A stretch of 64,000 nt of DNA from JAFGGT01 sp036733165 (GCA_036733165.1 DAINBB010000006.1:1-64000); one strand, 5' to 3'. Positions 1 to 9,360 are shown, numbered from the stretch's first letter. Program-made: numbers and translations. The notes: generated by a model not told the origin, from the letters alone.

Positions 1-109
1 AAAGCCTGGACTTGATGCAACCGATGTGGTAGGGTGTCTTGCAGTATCTGCAATACGCCATGTCCCTTGGGTCTATCTCCCTTCCGCAGATCTCACAACG
101 CGCTGCCAT
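1..109 (-). CDS. Small zinc-binding protein, 3' end cut by the window
   Basis: An ATG on the minus strand at 109 opens a frame that runs off the left edge; 36 residues are visible. They contain CEIC, then CRYC, then a YHIGC segment, so a C-x2-C...C-x2-C...H-x2-C arrangement like a treble-clef, RING or PHD-type zinc finger. The same fold occurs in short archaeal proteins that look for nucleic acid or protein partners, but no function can be assigned from a fragment. Upstream, 110-283 is AT-rich and likely holds its promoter. Confidence 0.6.
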   Translation of the reverse strand, partial: MAARCEICGREIDPRDMAYCRYCKTPYHIGCIKSRL

Positions 110-283
110 GTTTTCCACTTATTTTCCTTTTTAGCTTTTGATTATATAATTATTCTCTCTTTTTAAGTTTTGAATCCCTTTTCCAATATTACAGCATTTT
201 TGAAAAAATTACATGATAAAGTATAATTTACAGGCGAAACAATGGATGCTGACAAACCCACAGGAGCAAGCGATCATCGTCTT

Positions 284-802
284 CTAATCCCTTAACAGAA
301 AGGCCGCCCACGTTGTATCCGTCTTGTCAACATTTGCTTCCCAGTATTGCAGGCGCTGATACAGCCATTCACATTCCTTTTCGATGATATCGCCAGCGTC
401 GTTTGGATTTCCGGTCGCATATATCATTGATGTGATCGCGTAAATGACGAATCCCATGGCATGCGTCGCGACATGGACGGTGCCGACGACGTGCCCCATG
501 GCGCGTGCAGCGGCGCAGGCGGCTGCATCCTCGGATACTTCGGTAGCGGCGTTGTGTGCTGAATGTGCGGCCTTTTTGGCCAAGGGCATCTTTATCTCTC
601 CCCTGGCCCATGCCTCTGCCGCCTTGACCGCCTTCCCGGGACGTTGGTCTTGAGGATGGTCTTTTTCAAATATGGGGAGGTAGCGGTCCGCACAGTCGAT
701 GGTCCACAATACCAGTGTTCTGTGTTTTTGCCTTTCGACAAGCCCAGCAAGCGGTTGCAGGCGGGCATCGTCCTTAGATACCAAAATTCTTTTGATTCCC
801 AT
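284..802 (-). CDS. Imm-5-like putative immunity protein
   Basis: This 172-residue protein starts at the MGIKRILVSKDD methionine; an in-frame ATG 18 nt upstream is an alternative. It is Ala-rich and helical, with the WARGEIK and HAAHNAA-type segments typical of proteins annotated as putative immunity protein (Imm-5-like). That annotation comes from sequence likeness to polymorphic-toxin immunity proteins. No toxin gene lies beside it here, so an immunity role is unproven. It is a single gene lying tail-side of fsr (same strand, 52 bp downstream of the fsr stop) and may be read from the fsr transcript. Confidence 0.7.
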   Translation of the reverse strand: MGIKRILVSKDDARLQPLAGLVERQKHRTLVLWTIDCADRYLPIFEKDHPQDQRPGKAVKAAEAWARGEIKMPLAKKAAHSAHNAATEVSEDAAACAAARAMGHVVGTVHVATHAMGFVIYAITSMIYATGNPNDAGDIIEKECEWLYQRLQYWEANVDKTDTTWAAFLLRD

Positions 803-854
803 GGTCCTGGAGAGCAACACATTCCTGAAAAATTAAAAGATGGGAGTGGGGGGG

Positions 855-2780
855 TCACTCCATCAGTTCTGCTGTGAAAGGCCCTATGCCTATCTCCTTT
901 ATGATGTTGCCGAGCCTCTGCTTCCCGGGTTGGGTCCTGTACTTCACGAACACCTTGTTGATCCTGTCCATGAGGTCCATGATTTCCTCCTCGGTGCAGA
1001 AGTCCTTTAGCAGGTAGCCTTCCGTGGGACGCCTGGCGTCGTTCCCGCCTATCCATAGGGAGTACCCGACCTGGTCCTCGACCATGGCCTCGTGCGGACA
1101 TCCCTTTATGCATCCGCCGCACTTTATGCAGAGGTCCCTGTTGATCTTCGACTTCTTTCCCTCGATGGTTATGGCGTTCACTCTGCACAGTTCGCTGCAC
1201 CTGCCGCAACCAACGCATTTCTCCAGGTCGACCTTTGGCTTTCTCTGTCCCATTATGCCGATGTCCTGGGCCCTCGCCCTGACACAGCTGTTCGGGCAGC
1301 CGGCGATCCCCACCTTCATCTTGTGGGGCATGTTTCTCTGGGCGAACGACATGGTTATCTTGTTCGCAAGTTCTTTTGTCCTCACTAGTCCCTCGGGGCA
1401 GTATGCCATACCTGGGCAGGCTACGGCGTATCCCATGCCGATGGTCATCAGTCCGCTCCCGTATATCTCCTTCATCAGGGCGTCCAGATTCTCTCCCTTG
1501 ACTCCCTGGATCTCTATGCTCTTCCTGGTGGTCACCTCGAGGGTGCCGTCCCCGTACTTCTCGGCCAGTTCCGCCACCTTTGCCATGTAGCCGGACTCGA
1601 CAAGACCGCTCTTGGTCTTCACCTTCACGAAGAAGGTGCCGTTCACCTCGGGACGCACGCCGGGATAGTCCCTTCCCCAGTAAAAGTTCACGCCCTCGTC
1701 CGTATCGAGCCTCTTCTTCAGCTCCTTGTTGAATCTCTTCATCTTCAGGCCGGCGAAGTCCTCGATAAGGTCCATGTCAACCTCGTCCTCGGTCTCGATA
1801 TATCCTGCCTTCTCCGCCTTCTCGATTAGGTCGAGCCCCTTTGCGTTCCTGGCAAGGATCGTGGTCCACCCTGCGGACGAGCCTATGTTGCCCGCGGAGA
1901 TGTCGGCCACCCTCGAGACCGCGTCCCGGCATATCTTGCAGCCGTCCCAGACACAGTCCGAGAGGTCCTTGAGCGAGAACTCGTATTCTTTGTCCTTGGT
2001 CCTGACGAGCATGGTGTCCATGTGTATCGAGTACTTCTCAACCTTGTCCATGTCAACGCCTGCATCCTTCAGGACCTCGGAGAGCAGGTCATACCTGAAG
2101 TTCTCCATGCAGAATAGCCCTATGACATAGGATATATTGGGGATGTAAGTGCTCTCGGCGTCCTTGCCTATCTCCCTCGGATGGACGTTGAGCCCCGTAT
2201 AGTACTGTGCCCTTCTGGCCCCGTAGGTCTGGCAGGGCAGTGAGACGATGGCGACGTTCTTGATGCCTTCTGATTCCCTGAGGGCCTGCATAAGGGGCAC
2301 AGCGGCATACTTGGCGCCCTGGCTCGATAGCAGTTCCTCCTTTTTTGTTATCGTCTTCGAGTTTGGCTTTGATATGCCGGATACTGTGACCGCCCCGTCG
2401 ATCAACCCGTTGTCGAACATGTACGCCAACAAGGCCGTGACGGCGCCGCCGTCCTGACCCATCTCCTGCAGCTTGGAATCCTTCGCCCGGGCGGCGACGG
2501 CCTTTTCGTATTGGCCAAGCATGGTCGGCGGCTTTGCCTTGAAGTTGAAGACGTTCATCCCTATCCTTGCTGCATCGGTCATCACCCTGTGGCAGACGTC
2601 CTTGCATGCGCCCCTCCCGTTGCGGTAGCATTCCTCCTTTATGTAGGGTCCGTTCTCGTTAAACTCTATGATGCCATAAGGGCAGACGGAGGAGCATGCA
2701 CCACAATATGTGCACAACCCCTTGTCCACAACGGCATCCTTAAGAAACCATTTAAGCTCTTCACTCAAATTATCACCCAT
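855..2780 (-). CDS. fsr: F420-dependent sulfite reductase (Fsr)
   Basis: Fsr reduces sulfite to sulfide with reduced coenzyme F420, protecting methanogens from sulfite and letting it serve as a sulfur source. At 641 aa it is close to the usual 620. The N-terminal half is FrhB/FpoF-like: a 4Fe-4S site (C23, C26, C29, C33), then the F420/flavin-binding region with further cysteines at 276-284. The C-terminal half is a siroheme sulfite reductase with the cluster-siroheme ligands C455-x5-C461 and C495-x3-C499, and an inserted double 4Fe-4S ferredoxin (C522-C532, C551-C561). The order FrhB-like then sulfite reductase is diagnostic of Fsr. It is transcribed alone, divergent from a small winged-helix gene, with a palindrome just upstream of its start. 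Nothing key is missing. Confidence 0.93.
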   Translation of the reverse strand: MGDNLSEELKWFLKDAVVDKGLCTYCGACSSVCPYGIIEFNENGPYIKEECYRNGRGACKDVCHRVMTDAARIGMNVFNFKAKPPTMLGQYEKAVAARAKDSKLQEMGQDGGAVTALLAYMFDNGLIDGAVTVSGISKPNSKTITKKEELLSSQGAKYAAVPLMQALRESEGIKNVAIVSLPCQTYGARRAQYYTGLNVHPREIGKDAESTYIPNISYVIGLFCMENFRYDLLSEVLKDAGVDMDKVEKYSIHMDTMLVRTKDKEYEFSLKDLSDCVWDGCKICRDAVSRVADISAGNIGSSAGWTTILARNAKGLDLIEKAEKAGYIETEDEVDMDLIEDFAGLKMKRFNKELKKRLDTDEGVNFYWGRDYPGVRPEVNGTFFVKVKTKSGLVESGYMAKVAELAEKYGDGTLEVTTRKSIEIQGVKGENLDALMKEIYGSGLMTIGMGYAVACPGMAYCPEGLVRTKELANKITMSFAQRNMPHKMKVGIAGCPNSCVRARAQDIGIMGQRKPKVDLEKCVGCGRCSELCRVNAITIEGKKSKINRDLCIKCGGCIKGCPHEAMVEDQVGYSLWIGGNDARRPTEGYLLKDFCTEEEIMDLMDRINKVFVKYRTQPGKQRLGNIIKEIGIGPFTAELME

Positions 2781-2799
2781 ATTCCCAAATAAGAAAATG

Positions 2800-2820
2800 T
2801 TGCAAGATACACTCTTGCAA
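2800..2820 (-). promoter_or_regulatory. Palindromic operator candidate upstream of fsr
   Basis: TTGCAAGA and TCTTGCAA form a perfect 8-bp inverted repeat around a 5-bp spacer, ending 20 bp before the fsr ATG. Further out on the same strand lie the TATA-like AT run near 2840-2860 and a weaker TGTGA/TCACA dyad around 2863-2882. The position at or just after the expected transcription start suits a repressor site. Regulation by sulfite or sulfide is an inference. Confidence 0.5.
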
Positions 2821-3050
2821 ATAAGTTAGAAAAAATCTGTTTTTATTAATAAAAATATATTGTGTGAGACAATTTTTCACATATTTTTATTAAAATAAGA
2901 TATGTTAGCATATAATATAATTTTTACACGACATTTGTCTTACAAAACATGGATAAAATTTTTATATGTCCGAGCAATAAAGACTATTCCCAAATTCTCA
3001 AATCTGTTTTTCCTCTTGAATTTGGAGCGGGACATGAAAAGGGTGTTCGT

Positions 3051-3245
3051 ATGAAAGAGATTGGAAATAAGATAGAACAGGATGTCACAATATTGATGGA
3101 TCTTCTTGGCGAGAAGAAGATGCGCATCGGGGACATAGTGGACCGAACTCATTGGAGTGAGGAGAAGACCAGGATATATTTGAACAGGCTCGTAGGCAGC
3201 AACACTATCTCTTGCGACGAGGAAGGCTATTATTACATAGAGTAG
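3051..3245 (+). CDS. Small winged-helix DNA-binding protein
   Basis: I take the ATG at 3051, 64 aa, because an AAGGGTG ribosome site sits just before it; an in-frame ATG at 2949 would add 34 residues of unremarkable sequence. The protein is one winged-helix domain: a helix (KIEQDVTILMDLL), a helix-turn-helix (IGDIVDRTHWSEEKTRIYLNRL) and a short beta wing ending in YYYIE. It is divergent from fsr and upstream of the fumarase operon, so it could regulate either. No ligand-binding part is present. Confidence 0.65.
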   Translation: MKEIGNKIEQDVTILMDLLGEKKMRIGDIVDRTHWSEEKTRIYLNRLVGSNTISCDEEGYYYIE

Positions 3246-3327
3246 GAATCTCGCTCTCAAAGACCTTGATGAAAGAAAATATATACCCCCTCTGACATAT
3301 ATCTTCATACATAGGAAGGTGTGGCGT

Positions 3328-4185
3328 ATGGATGAGGAAACGCTTGAGGATGCCATTGTTGCATTGCTCAGGAGGTCTGTCATAGAACTCCCAGGCGATG
3401 TCCTTTGGAAGCTCAACAAGGCCCTTGATTCTGAGACAAACGATGTCGCCAGGGTCCAACTTGATACTATCATCAACAACATTGAACTTGCACGTGAACT
3501 GGGCAGGCCGATGTGCCAGGACACCGGGATACATATTTTCTTTTTGAAACTGCCGCGGGGCTTCGGTCTCCCTGTGGAGTCAATTATCGAGAGGGCCGTA
3601 CGGAGGGGCACGGAAGAGATACCGTTGAGGCCAAATGCCGTGGACCCGATATCCCGGAAGAACAGCGGGGACAACGTGGGGGAGCACATGCCCTACATAG
3701 CGTACGAGTTCCACGATCAGGAATACGTCGAGGTCACCGCATTTCCCAAAGGGGCCGGGTCCGAGAACATGACGGCGCTGAAGATGCTGACCCCGGCGCA
3801 GGGCATGCGGGGGATCAAGGAGTTCATACTCGACACGGTCCTGCGGGCCGGAGGCAAGCCCTGCCCTCCGACGATAGTCGGGGTCGGCATCGGAGGGTCG
3901 AGCGACCTGTGCCTGAAGTTGGCGAAGATGGCGCTTCTACGGCCGCTTGACGCGCCGAATCCCGATCCCGTCCTCGAGTCCCTGGAGAAAGAGCTCGAGG
4001 AGGCACTGAACGAGCTTGGCATCGGTCCCATGGGCCTTGGGGGGAGGACCACGGTCCTTGGCGTGCATCTGCTCAAGGCCGCCTGTCATACCGCCAGTCT
4101 GCCAGTGGCCGTGAATCTACAGTGCTGGGCGGCAAGACGCGCCACACTGAGGGCCTATCCGGACGGGAGGATTGATCATTTATGA
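3328..4185 (+). CDS. fumA: Fumarate hydratase class I, alpha subunit
   Basis: This 285-aa protein is the N-terminal (alpha) half of the oxygen-sensitive 4Fe-4S class I hydratases, which in archaea are split into two genes. It hydrates fumarate to malate together with the next gene product. Cluster cysteines are visible in RPMCQDTG (near residue 65), GKPCPPT and KAACHTAS. The ATG at 3328 follows a GGAAGGTG site and is preferred over the upstream GTG at 3319. Its last four bases overlap the beta gene (ATGA). L-tartrate dehydratase has the same architecture; the flanking fumarate reductase and malic enzyme favour fumarase. Confidence 0.88.
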   Translation: MDEETLEDAIVALLRRSVIELPGDVLWKLNKALDSETNDVARVQLDTIINNIELARELGRPMCQDTGIHIFFLKLPRGFGLPVESIIERAVRRGTEEIPLRPNAVDPISRKNSGDNVGEHMPYIAYEFHDQEYVEVTAFPKGAGSENMTALKMLTPAQGMRGIKEFILDTVLRAGGKPCPPTIVGVGIGGSSDLCLKLAKMALLRPLDAPNPDPVLESLEKELEEALNELGIGPMGLGGRTTVLGVHLLKAACHTASLPVAVNLQCWAARRATLRAYPDGRIDHL

Positions 4186-4769
4186 AAAACCTTGATTTGC
4201 CGCTGAGCGGGCATGATGTCACGGCCCTGCGCCTCGGGGAGAGCGTCTTGCTGAATGGGAGGATGTTCACCGCCAGGGACGACGCCCATATGCATCTGCT
4301 GAAGCTGGATGAGGAGCCCCCTGTGGACTTTAGGGGGTCGGCAGTCTTCCACTGTGGCCCGATAATGAGAAGGACGGATGACGGATGGGCCGTCGTTGCC
4401 GCGGGCCCCACCACTAGTTTTAGGATGAACGGGCTCGAACCAGAGTTCATAGAGAGGTTCGGCGTCCGTGCCATAGTCGGCAAGGGGGGCATGTCAAAGG
4501 AGACCGTCGATGCCATGAAGGAACACGGATGCGTGTACCTTGCCCTTACGGGGGGCGCCGCCGTCATAGCCGCGAAAGGCATCCAGAAGGTGAACGGCGT
4601 GCATCTTCAGGAACTTGGGATGGCGGAGGCCGTCTGGGACCTCCAGGTCAAAGAGTTCGGACCGCTTACCGTTGCCATCGACGCGCATGGGAATTCCCTG
4701 TACGACGAGATAGACCTGAAGGTGAAAAGCAAACTGCCGTTTATAAAAGGCAAGCTGGGTATTGATTGA
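4182..4769 (+). CDS. fumB: Fumarate hydratase class I, beta subunit
   Basis: At 195 aa this matches the C-terminal (beta) domain of class I fumarase/tartrate dehydratase, which completes the active site of the alpha subunit. Recognisable parts are the SVLLNGRMFTARDDAH region, the CGPI segment and the GKGGMSKET loop followed by a YLALTGGAA strand. It starts inside the alpha stop (ATGA), implying translational coupling, and ends 1 bp before the tfrA ATG. It shares the alpha subunit's ambiguity between fumarate and tartrate as substrate. Confidence 0.88.
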   Translation: MKNLDLPLSGHDVTALRLGESVLLNGRMFTARDDAHMHLLKLDEEPPVDFRGSAVFHCGPIMRRTDDGWAVVAAGPTTSFRMNGLEPEFIERFGVRAIVGKGGMSKETVDAMKEHGCVYLALTGGAAVIAAKGIQKVNGVHLQELGMAEAVWDLQVKEFGPLTVAIDAHGNSLYDEIDLKVKSKLPFIKGKLGID

Positions 4770-4770
4770 T

Positions 4771-6471
4771 ATGGACGCTTACCAATGCGATGTGTTGGTC
4801 ATAGGCAGTGGCGGGGCCGGGGCTCGCGCCGCCATCGAGGCCAGCGCCAATGGCGCCGAAGTCCTCATAGTTTCCAAGACCATGGAGGGTAAAGCGCACA
4901 CGGTTATGGCCGAGGGCGGGATCAATGCCGCCTTGGCCCACAGGGACCCTGAGGATTCCATCGGGGAACATTTCCGCGACACGGTGGAGGAAGGGGTCTT
5001 TTTGAACAATCAGAAGATGGCCGAGATACTGGCCAACGAGACGCCCAAGAGGGTATACGACCTTGAGGGTTACGGCGCTGTTTTCGACAGATTGGACAGG
5101 AGGATAGCGCAAAGGCCCTTCGGGGGTCAGTCCCACCCGAGGACCTGTTATGTCGGCGACTGCACGGGCCACGAGATCATAATGACCCTAGTGGAAGAGG
5201 CTAGGAGGAGGTGCGTCGATTACCATTCCGAGGTCTTCGTGACAAGGCTTCTCAAAGATAGCGGGGACCCGGGCAGGATAGCGGGCGCGTTTGCAGTGGA
5301 CTTCATCACCGGGGCGTACAGGACCTATCTCGCCAAATCGGTGATCCTGGCCACCGGCGGGGCCGGGAGAGTGTTCAAGGTAACGAGCAATCCACATGAT
5401 TCATCGGGCGATGGATACGCCCTTGCATTGAGGGCCGGAGCATCTCTACAGGACATGGAGCAGACCCAGTTCCACCCCACTGGCATGGTGTTCCCGGCGT
5501 CCGCAAGGGGGATACTGGTGACCGAGGCCGTCAGGGGCGAGGGCGGAGTCCTCTTCAACAAGGACGGCGAGAGATTCATGTCAAGATACAATCCCGAGCA
5601 GATGGAACTGTCCCCGAGGGACCAGGTCGCCCGTGCCATATATACCGAGATTCAGGAGGGACGGGGGACCGAAAGGGGTGGCGTGTTCCTCGACATAACC
5701 CACAGGGGTGAGGACTTCATCAACGAAAAGCTGCCCAGAATGGTCAAACAGTTCAAGAAGTTCGCAAATGTGGACATAACGAGGGAACCGATGCAGGTGG
5801 CCCCGACCGCACATCACTTCATGGGCGGCGTAAGGGTGGACCCCTACACATGCGAGAATCTTGAGATAAAGGGACTTTTCGCATGCGGTGAGGCGGCCGC
5901 GGGCGCGCATGGGGCCAACAGACTGGGTGGCAATGCGCTGGCGGAGACCCAGGTGTTTGGAAAGAGGGCCGGAGAGGCCGCGGCCAAGAGTGCCAGTTGC
6001 CTGGCGATGCCCAGCATCTCCAAAGAGGACATCAAGGCGGAAAAGTTGAGACTGGAGGGGCCATTCTCCACTGAGGGGGAGCGCCCCCAGGCCCTCGTGG
6101 GAGAGCTTCAGGAGATCATGTGGAAGCATGCCGGCATAGTGCGAGATGAGGCCCTGCTCGAGGAGGGGCTGGAAAGGGTCGCGAGGCTGGGCGCGAGACC
6201 CGTGGGCGTTATTGCGGGAAGGAGATACAATGTTGAATGGCTTGATTACATGGAGCTTTCTAACATGCTGTTGGTGTCAAGGGCCGTGATGACCAGCGCG
6301 CTTGCCAGGAAGGAGTCCAGGGGCGCCCACTTCAGGAGAGACCATCCGAAGAGGAACGACTCCACAGGCCTTGTGAACATATCCATATCGCTGGACGGGG
6401 AGGGGATGAGGGTCGTGACGACCCCTGTCGATACAACAAAGCTCAGACCAGTCATGAGGAGGGGCGACTGA
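4771..6471 (+). CDS. tfrA: Thiol:fumarate reductase-like flavoprotein subunit A
   Basis: A 566-aa flavoprotein of the fumarate reductase/succinate dehydrogenase family. It has the N-terminal Rossmann motif GSGGAGARAAIEA, the HPTGMV substrate segment, an RYNPEQMELSPRD arginine region, and the C-terminal FAD segment GAHGANRLGGNA. In methanogens TfrA reduces fumarate to succinate with electrons from CoM-SH and CoB-SH delivered through TfrB, making the heterodisulfide. The ATG at 4771 is used rather than the TTG at 4762, which would overlap fumB. Its stop overlaps the tfrB ATG. No membrane-anchor genes lie nearby, which supports a soluble thiol-linked enzyme over a quinone-linked one. Confidence 0.87.
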   Translation: MDAYQCDVLVIGSGGAGARAAIEASANGAEVLIVSKTMEGKAHTVMAEGGINAALAHRDPEDSIGEHFRDTVEEGVFLNNQKMAEILANETPKRVYDLEGYGAVFDRLDRRIAQRPFGGQSHPRTCYVGDCTGHEIIMTLVEEARRRCVDYHSEVFVTRLLKDSGDPGRIAGAFAVDFITGAYRTYLAKSVILATGGAGRVFKVTSNPHDSSGDGYALALRAGASLQDMEQTQFHPTGMVFPASARGILVTEAVRGEGGVLFNKDGERFMSRYNPEQMELSPRDQVARAIYTEIQEGRGTERGGVFLDITHRGEDFINEKLPRMVKQFKKFANVDITREPMQVAPTAHHFMGGVRVDPYTCENLEIKGLFACGEAAAGAHGANRLGGNALAETQVFGKRAGEAAAKSASCLAMPSISKEDIKAEKLRLEGPFSTEGERPQALVGELQEIMWKHAGIVRDEALLEEGLERVARLGARPVGVIAGRRYNVEWLDYMELSNMLLVSRAVMTSALARKESRGAHFRRDHPKRNDSTGLVNISISLDGEGMRVVTTPVDTTKLRPVMRRGD

Positions 6472-8030
6472 TGCTGGTGCTCAAGGTCTACAGATACGAT
6501 CCGGACAGGGACGAGGATGGATACTACACCATCTATCAGGTCCCTTTCACCGAAGGAATGAGGGTGCTTGACGCGCTCAACTACATACATGACAACCTCG
6601 ACGGCTCCCTTGCGTACAGGTGGGTCTGCAGGGCGGGGCAGTGCGGTTCCTGCAGCATACGCGTGAACGGCAAGGCCGTGCTGGCGTGCCAGGAGGAGGT
6701 CAAGGACACCGGGAACGTGATAGTCTTGGAACCCCTGCAGGTGTTCCCTGTGATAAAGGATCTCGTCGTCGATACCAGGGAGGCCTACGACAAGCTGCTC
6801 GAGGGGGACCCCTACCTGAAGAGGAAGGAGGTGTACTGCCGTCCGGACGAGGCCGAGCCGGAGGACATCACGGACGTCAAGAAGTTCAGGGAATGCATCG
6901 AGTGCTGGTGCTGCGTGTCCTCGTGCCCTGTCGTGAACCAGGTCTGGGACGATTACTTTGGCCCGATGTCGATGAGAAAGCTTTGCGAGCTCAGCATAGA
7001 TCTCAGGGATGTTGGGGACCGCGTCGACACGGCGCTCAACGAGGGATTGTACAACTGCACCACGTGCAGGAACTGCTGGGCGGTGTGCCCTCAGGACATA
7101 GAGATACCCGAGAAGGCGATTGAGCATATGAGGGCAATGGCAGTTGATGCCGGGAAGGGCCCGCTCGACTCCCACAACACCCTTGTACAGAGCATAAAGA
7201 ACTACCGCAACCCCTGGATAATGCCCCGCGCAAGAAGGGCAAAGTGGGCGAGGAAGCTCGATATTCCCAACAAGGGGGAGGTCATGTTCTATGCGGGATG
7301 TTCGCCATCGCTCCTCTTGAGCGAAAGGGTGCCCGTCAAGATCATCAACGTCATGAGGCGTCTCGGAATGGACCCCGCCTATCTTGGAAAGGACGAGATG
7401 TGCTGCGGCAGCCCCCTGCTCAAGGTGGGCGAGAGGAAGGCATACGACGAGCTGGCGCTGTCTAACATACGACAAATGAAGGATGCTGGCGTGAAGACGA
7501 TCGTCACCACATGCGCCGGGTGCCACAAGTCGTGGGCCGTTGACTACAAGGACCTCTTCGGTGACCATGGCATAGAGGTGAGACACATCATGGAGGTGCT
7601 CTACGACGCCTACAAGGACGGATTGCTGAGATTCAAGGATCTTTCGAAGAATCATGTCAAGGTATCATATCACGACCCGTGCCATCTTGGAAGGGGGTCC
7701 GGAGTGTACGACGCGCCAAGAAAGCTCATAAGGGCCATACCGGGAATGGAACTGGTGGAGGTCGAGAGGAATCGCGAGAACAGCCACTGTTGCGGCAGCG
7801 GGGGGGGCGTGAAGACCGGAAGGCCCGAGCTCGCCATCAAGGTTGGCGAGGAAAGGATTAAGATGTTTGACAAGCTTGGTGTGGAATATGTCATAACCTG
7901 CTGTCCCTGGTGCGAGCAGCACATAGATGACTCCGTCGCGGCGTCCAAATCGTCGCTGGGCAGGACCAGGGACTTGATAGAGATTATCGATGAAACAATG
8001 GAGCGTGGGGAAGATGAAAAAGATATCTAA
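6471..8030 (+). CDS. tfrB: Thiol:fumarate reductase-like Fe-S/CCG subunit B
   Basis: This 519-aa protein joins an SdhB-like electron-transfer part to an HdrB-like part. Visible in order are a plant-type 2Fe-2S site (C53, C58, C61, C73), two 4Fe-4S motifs (C142-C152 and C196-C206), and two CCG domains with MCCGSP, CAGCHKS, HCCGSGGG and CCPWC. The CCG domains bind the non-cubane cluster that handles CoM/CoB disulfide in HdrB. With TfrA it would couple thiol oxidation to fumarate reduction. It begins on the last base of tfrA and overlaps the malic enzyme start by 17 nt. SdhB fused to SdhE-type CCG domains, using another partner, is the alternative reading. Confidence 0.85.
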   Translation: MLVLKVYRYDPDRDEDGYYTIYQVPFTEGMRVLDALNYIHDNLDGSLAYRWVCRAGQCGSCSIRVNGKAVLACQEEVKDTGNVIVLEPLQVFPVIKDLVVDTREAYDKLLEGDPYLKRKEVYCRPDEAEPEDITDVKKFRECIECWCCVSSCPVVNQVWDDYFGPMSMRKLCELSIDLRDVGDRVDTALNEGLYNCTTCRNCWAVCPQDIEIPEKAIEHMRAMAVDAGKGPLDSHNTLVQSIKNYRNPWIMPRARRAKWARKLDIPNKGEVMFYAGCSPSLLLSERVPVKIINVMRRLGMDPAYLGKDEMCCGSPLLKVGERKAYDELALSNIRQMKDAGVKTIVTTCAGCHKSWAVDYKDLFGDHGIEVRHIMEVLYDAYKDGLLRFKDLSKNHVKVSYHDPCHLGRGSGVYDAPRKLIRAIPGMELVEVERNRENSHCCGSGGGVKTGRPELAIKVGEERIKMFDKLGVEYVITCCPWCEQHIDDSVAASKSSLGRTRDLIEIIDETMERGEDEKDI

Positions 8031-9360
8031 GGAAGAATTATTGGAAAAGGCATACAAACCTGGGAGGGACGCAATGCGTCTGCATCCCTATTACAAGGGC
8101 AAGATACAGATCGCCTCAAAGGTCGTTATCAGGGATCTCAATGACTTCTCAATATGGTACACGCCAGGTGTTGCCGAGCCTTGCAAGGCGATAAGGGAGA
8201 AGAAGGAGCTGGTATATGAGTATACCAACAAGGGCAATGCCGTGGCAGTTGTCTCGGATGGCACGAGGGTGCTCGGGCTGGGTGACATCGGTCCCGAGGC
8301 GGCCCTGCCGGTGATGGAGGGCAAGGCCTTGATATTCAAGTACCTCGGCGGCGTGGACGCCTATCCGATATGCCTTGACACCAAGGACCCAGACAAGCTC
8401 ATAGACGCCGTGAAGATGATCAAGCCGTCCTTCGGCGGCATCAATCTCGAGGACATATCGAATCCCAAGTGTTTCTACATCCTGGACCGGCTCAGGGAGG
8501 AGATGGACATACCGGTCTGGCACGACGACCAGCAGGGGACCGCCACGATAGAGGTGGCAGGCGCCATAAACGCCCTCAAGTTCGTCGGCAAGAAGATGTC
8601 CGAGGCGAAGGTGGCCATGGTGGGCTCCGGCGCCGCCAACCTTGCGATATCGAGATTGCTCGTCTCTGCCGGGATAAACAAGAGGAACATCATCATGGTG
8701 GACTCCAAGGGCATCCTGCACGCGAACAGGAAGGACCTCGAGGCCGAGAAGGACCACAATCCCTACAAGTGGGACATGTGCGTGAACGCCAACGGCGAAC
8801 AGAAGGAAGGGTCTATCAGGGACGCCGCAGACGGCGCCGATATACTGATCGCTGCCTCCAGGCCTGGCCCCGGGACCATCAAGTCCAGTGACATAGAGCC
8901 GATGGCAAGCGACGCCATAGTCTTTGCGACAGCGAATCCCATACCTGAGATATGGCCATGGGAGGCCAAGGAGGCCGGCGCGCTCATAGTCGCCACGGGA
9001 CGCTCTGACTTCCCGAATCAGATCAACAACTCGCTTGGTTTCCCCGGCATATTCAGGGGGACCCTGGATGTACAGGCAAGCACCATAACGGACAACATGT
9101 GCATCGCCGCCGCCAATGCCATAGCGGACATGGCCGAGGAGAACGGACTATCCGAGAACTATCTGGTCCCGACGATGGACGAGTGGGAGATATTCCCCAG
9201 GGAAGCGGCCGCCGTGGGGCTCCAGGCGATAAAGGACGGTGTCGCCAAGAGGAAGCTGGGACGCGAGGAGCTTCTGGAGATGGCGAACGAGATTATCAGC
9301 AAGGCGAGGGACGAGACACAATTCATGATGAGCAAAGGATTCATCCCGCCAGCGATATAG
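8014..9360 (+). CDS. Malic enzyme (oxaloacetate-decarboxylating malate dehydrogenase)
   Basis: This 448-aa protein is of the short prokaryotic malic enzyme type, converting malate to pyruvate and CO2 with NAD(P). The active-site segment YTPGVAEPCKAI, the metal/substrate stretch NLEDISNPKCF with HDDQQGT, and the nucleotide-binding GSGAANLAISRLL are all present. The ATG at 8014, preceded by GTGGGGAAG, is preferred; an ATG at 7990 would overlap tfrB by 41 nt. Within the operon it closes a pyruvate-malate-fumarate-succinate route. Cofactor preference cannot be read from sequence here. Confidence 0.9.
   Translation: MKKISKEELLEKAYKPGRDAMRLHPYYKGKIQIASKVVIRDLNDFSIWYTPGVAEPCKAIREKKELVYEYTNKGNAVAVVSDGTRVLGLGDIGPEAALPVMEGKALIFKYLGGVDAYPICLDTKDPDKLIDAVKMIKPSFGGINLEDISNPKCFYILDRLREEMDIPVWHDDQQGTATIEVAGAINALKFVGKKMSEAKVAMVGSGAANLAISRLLVSAGINKRNIIMVDSKGILHANRKDLEAEKDHNPYKWDMCVNANGEQKEGSIRDAADGADILIAASRPGPGTIKSSDIEPMASDAIVFATANPIPEIWPWEAKEAGALIVATGRSDFPNQINNSLGFPGIFRGTLDVQASTITDNMCIAAANAIADMAEENGLSENYLVPTMDEWEIFPREAAAVGLQAIKDGVAKRKLGREELLEMANEIISKARDETQFMMSKGFIPPAI

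Noticed and set aside
2940..3689. 249-codon minus-strand frame over the winged-helix and fumA genes
   Set aside because: Ser-rich product without any recognisable domain; it covers fumA, whose cluster cysteines are clear.
6246..7655. 469-codon open frame on the minus strand
   Set aside because: It is antisense to tfrA/tfrB, whose cysteine motifs are complete; the product is low in family-like features and arises from high G+C third positions.
8149..8757. 202-codon minus-strand frame
   Set aside because: Antisense to the malic enzyme, which has all its motifs.
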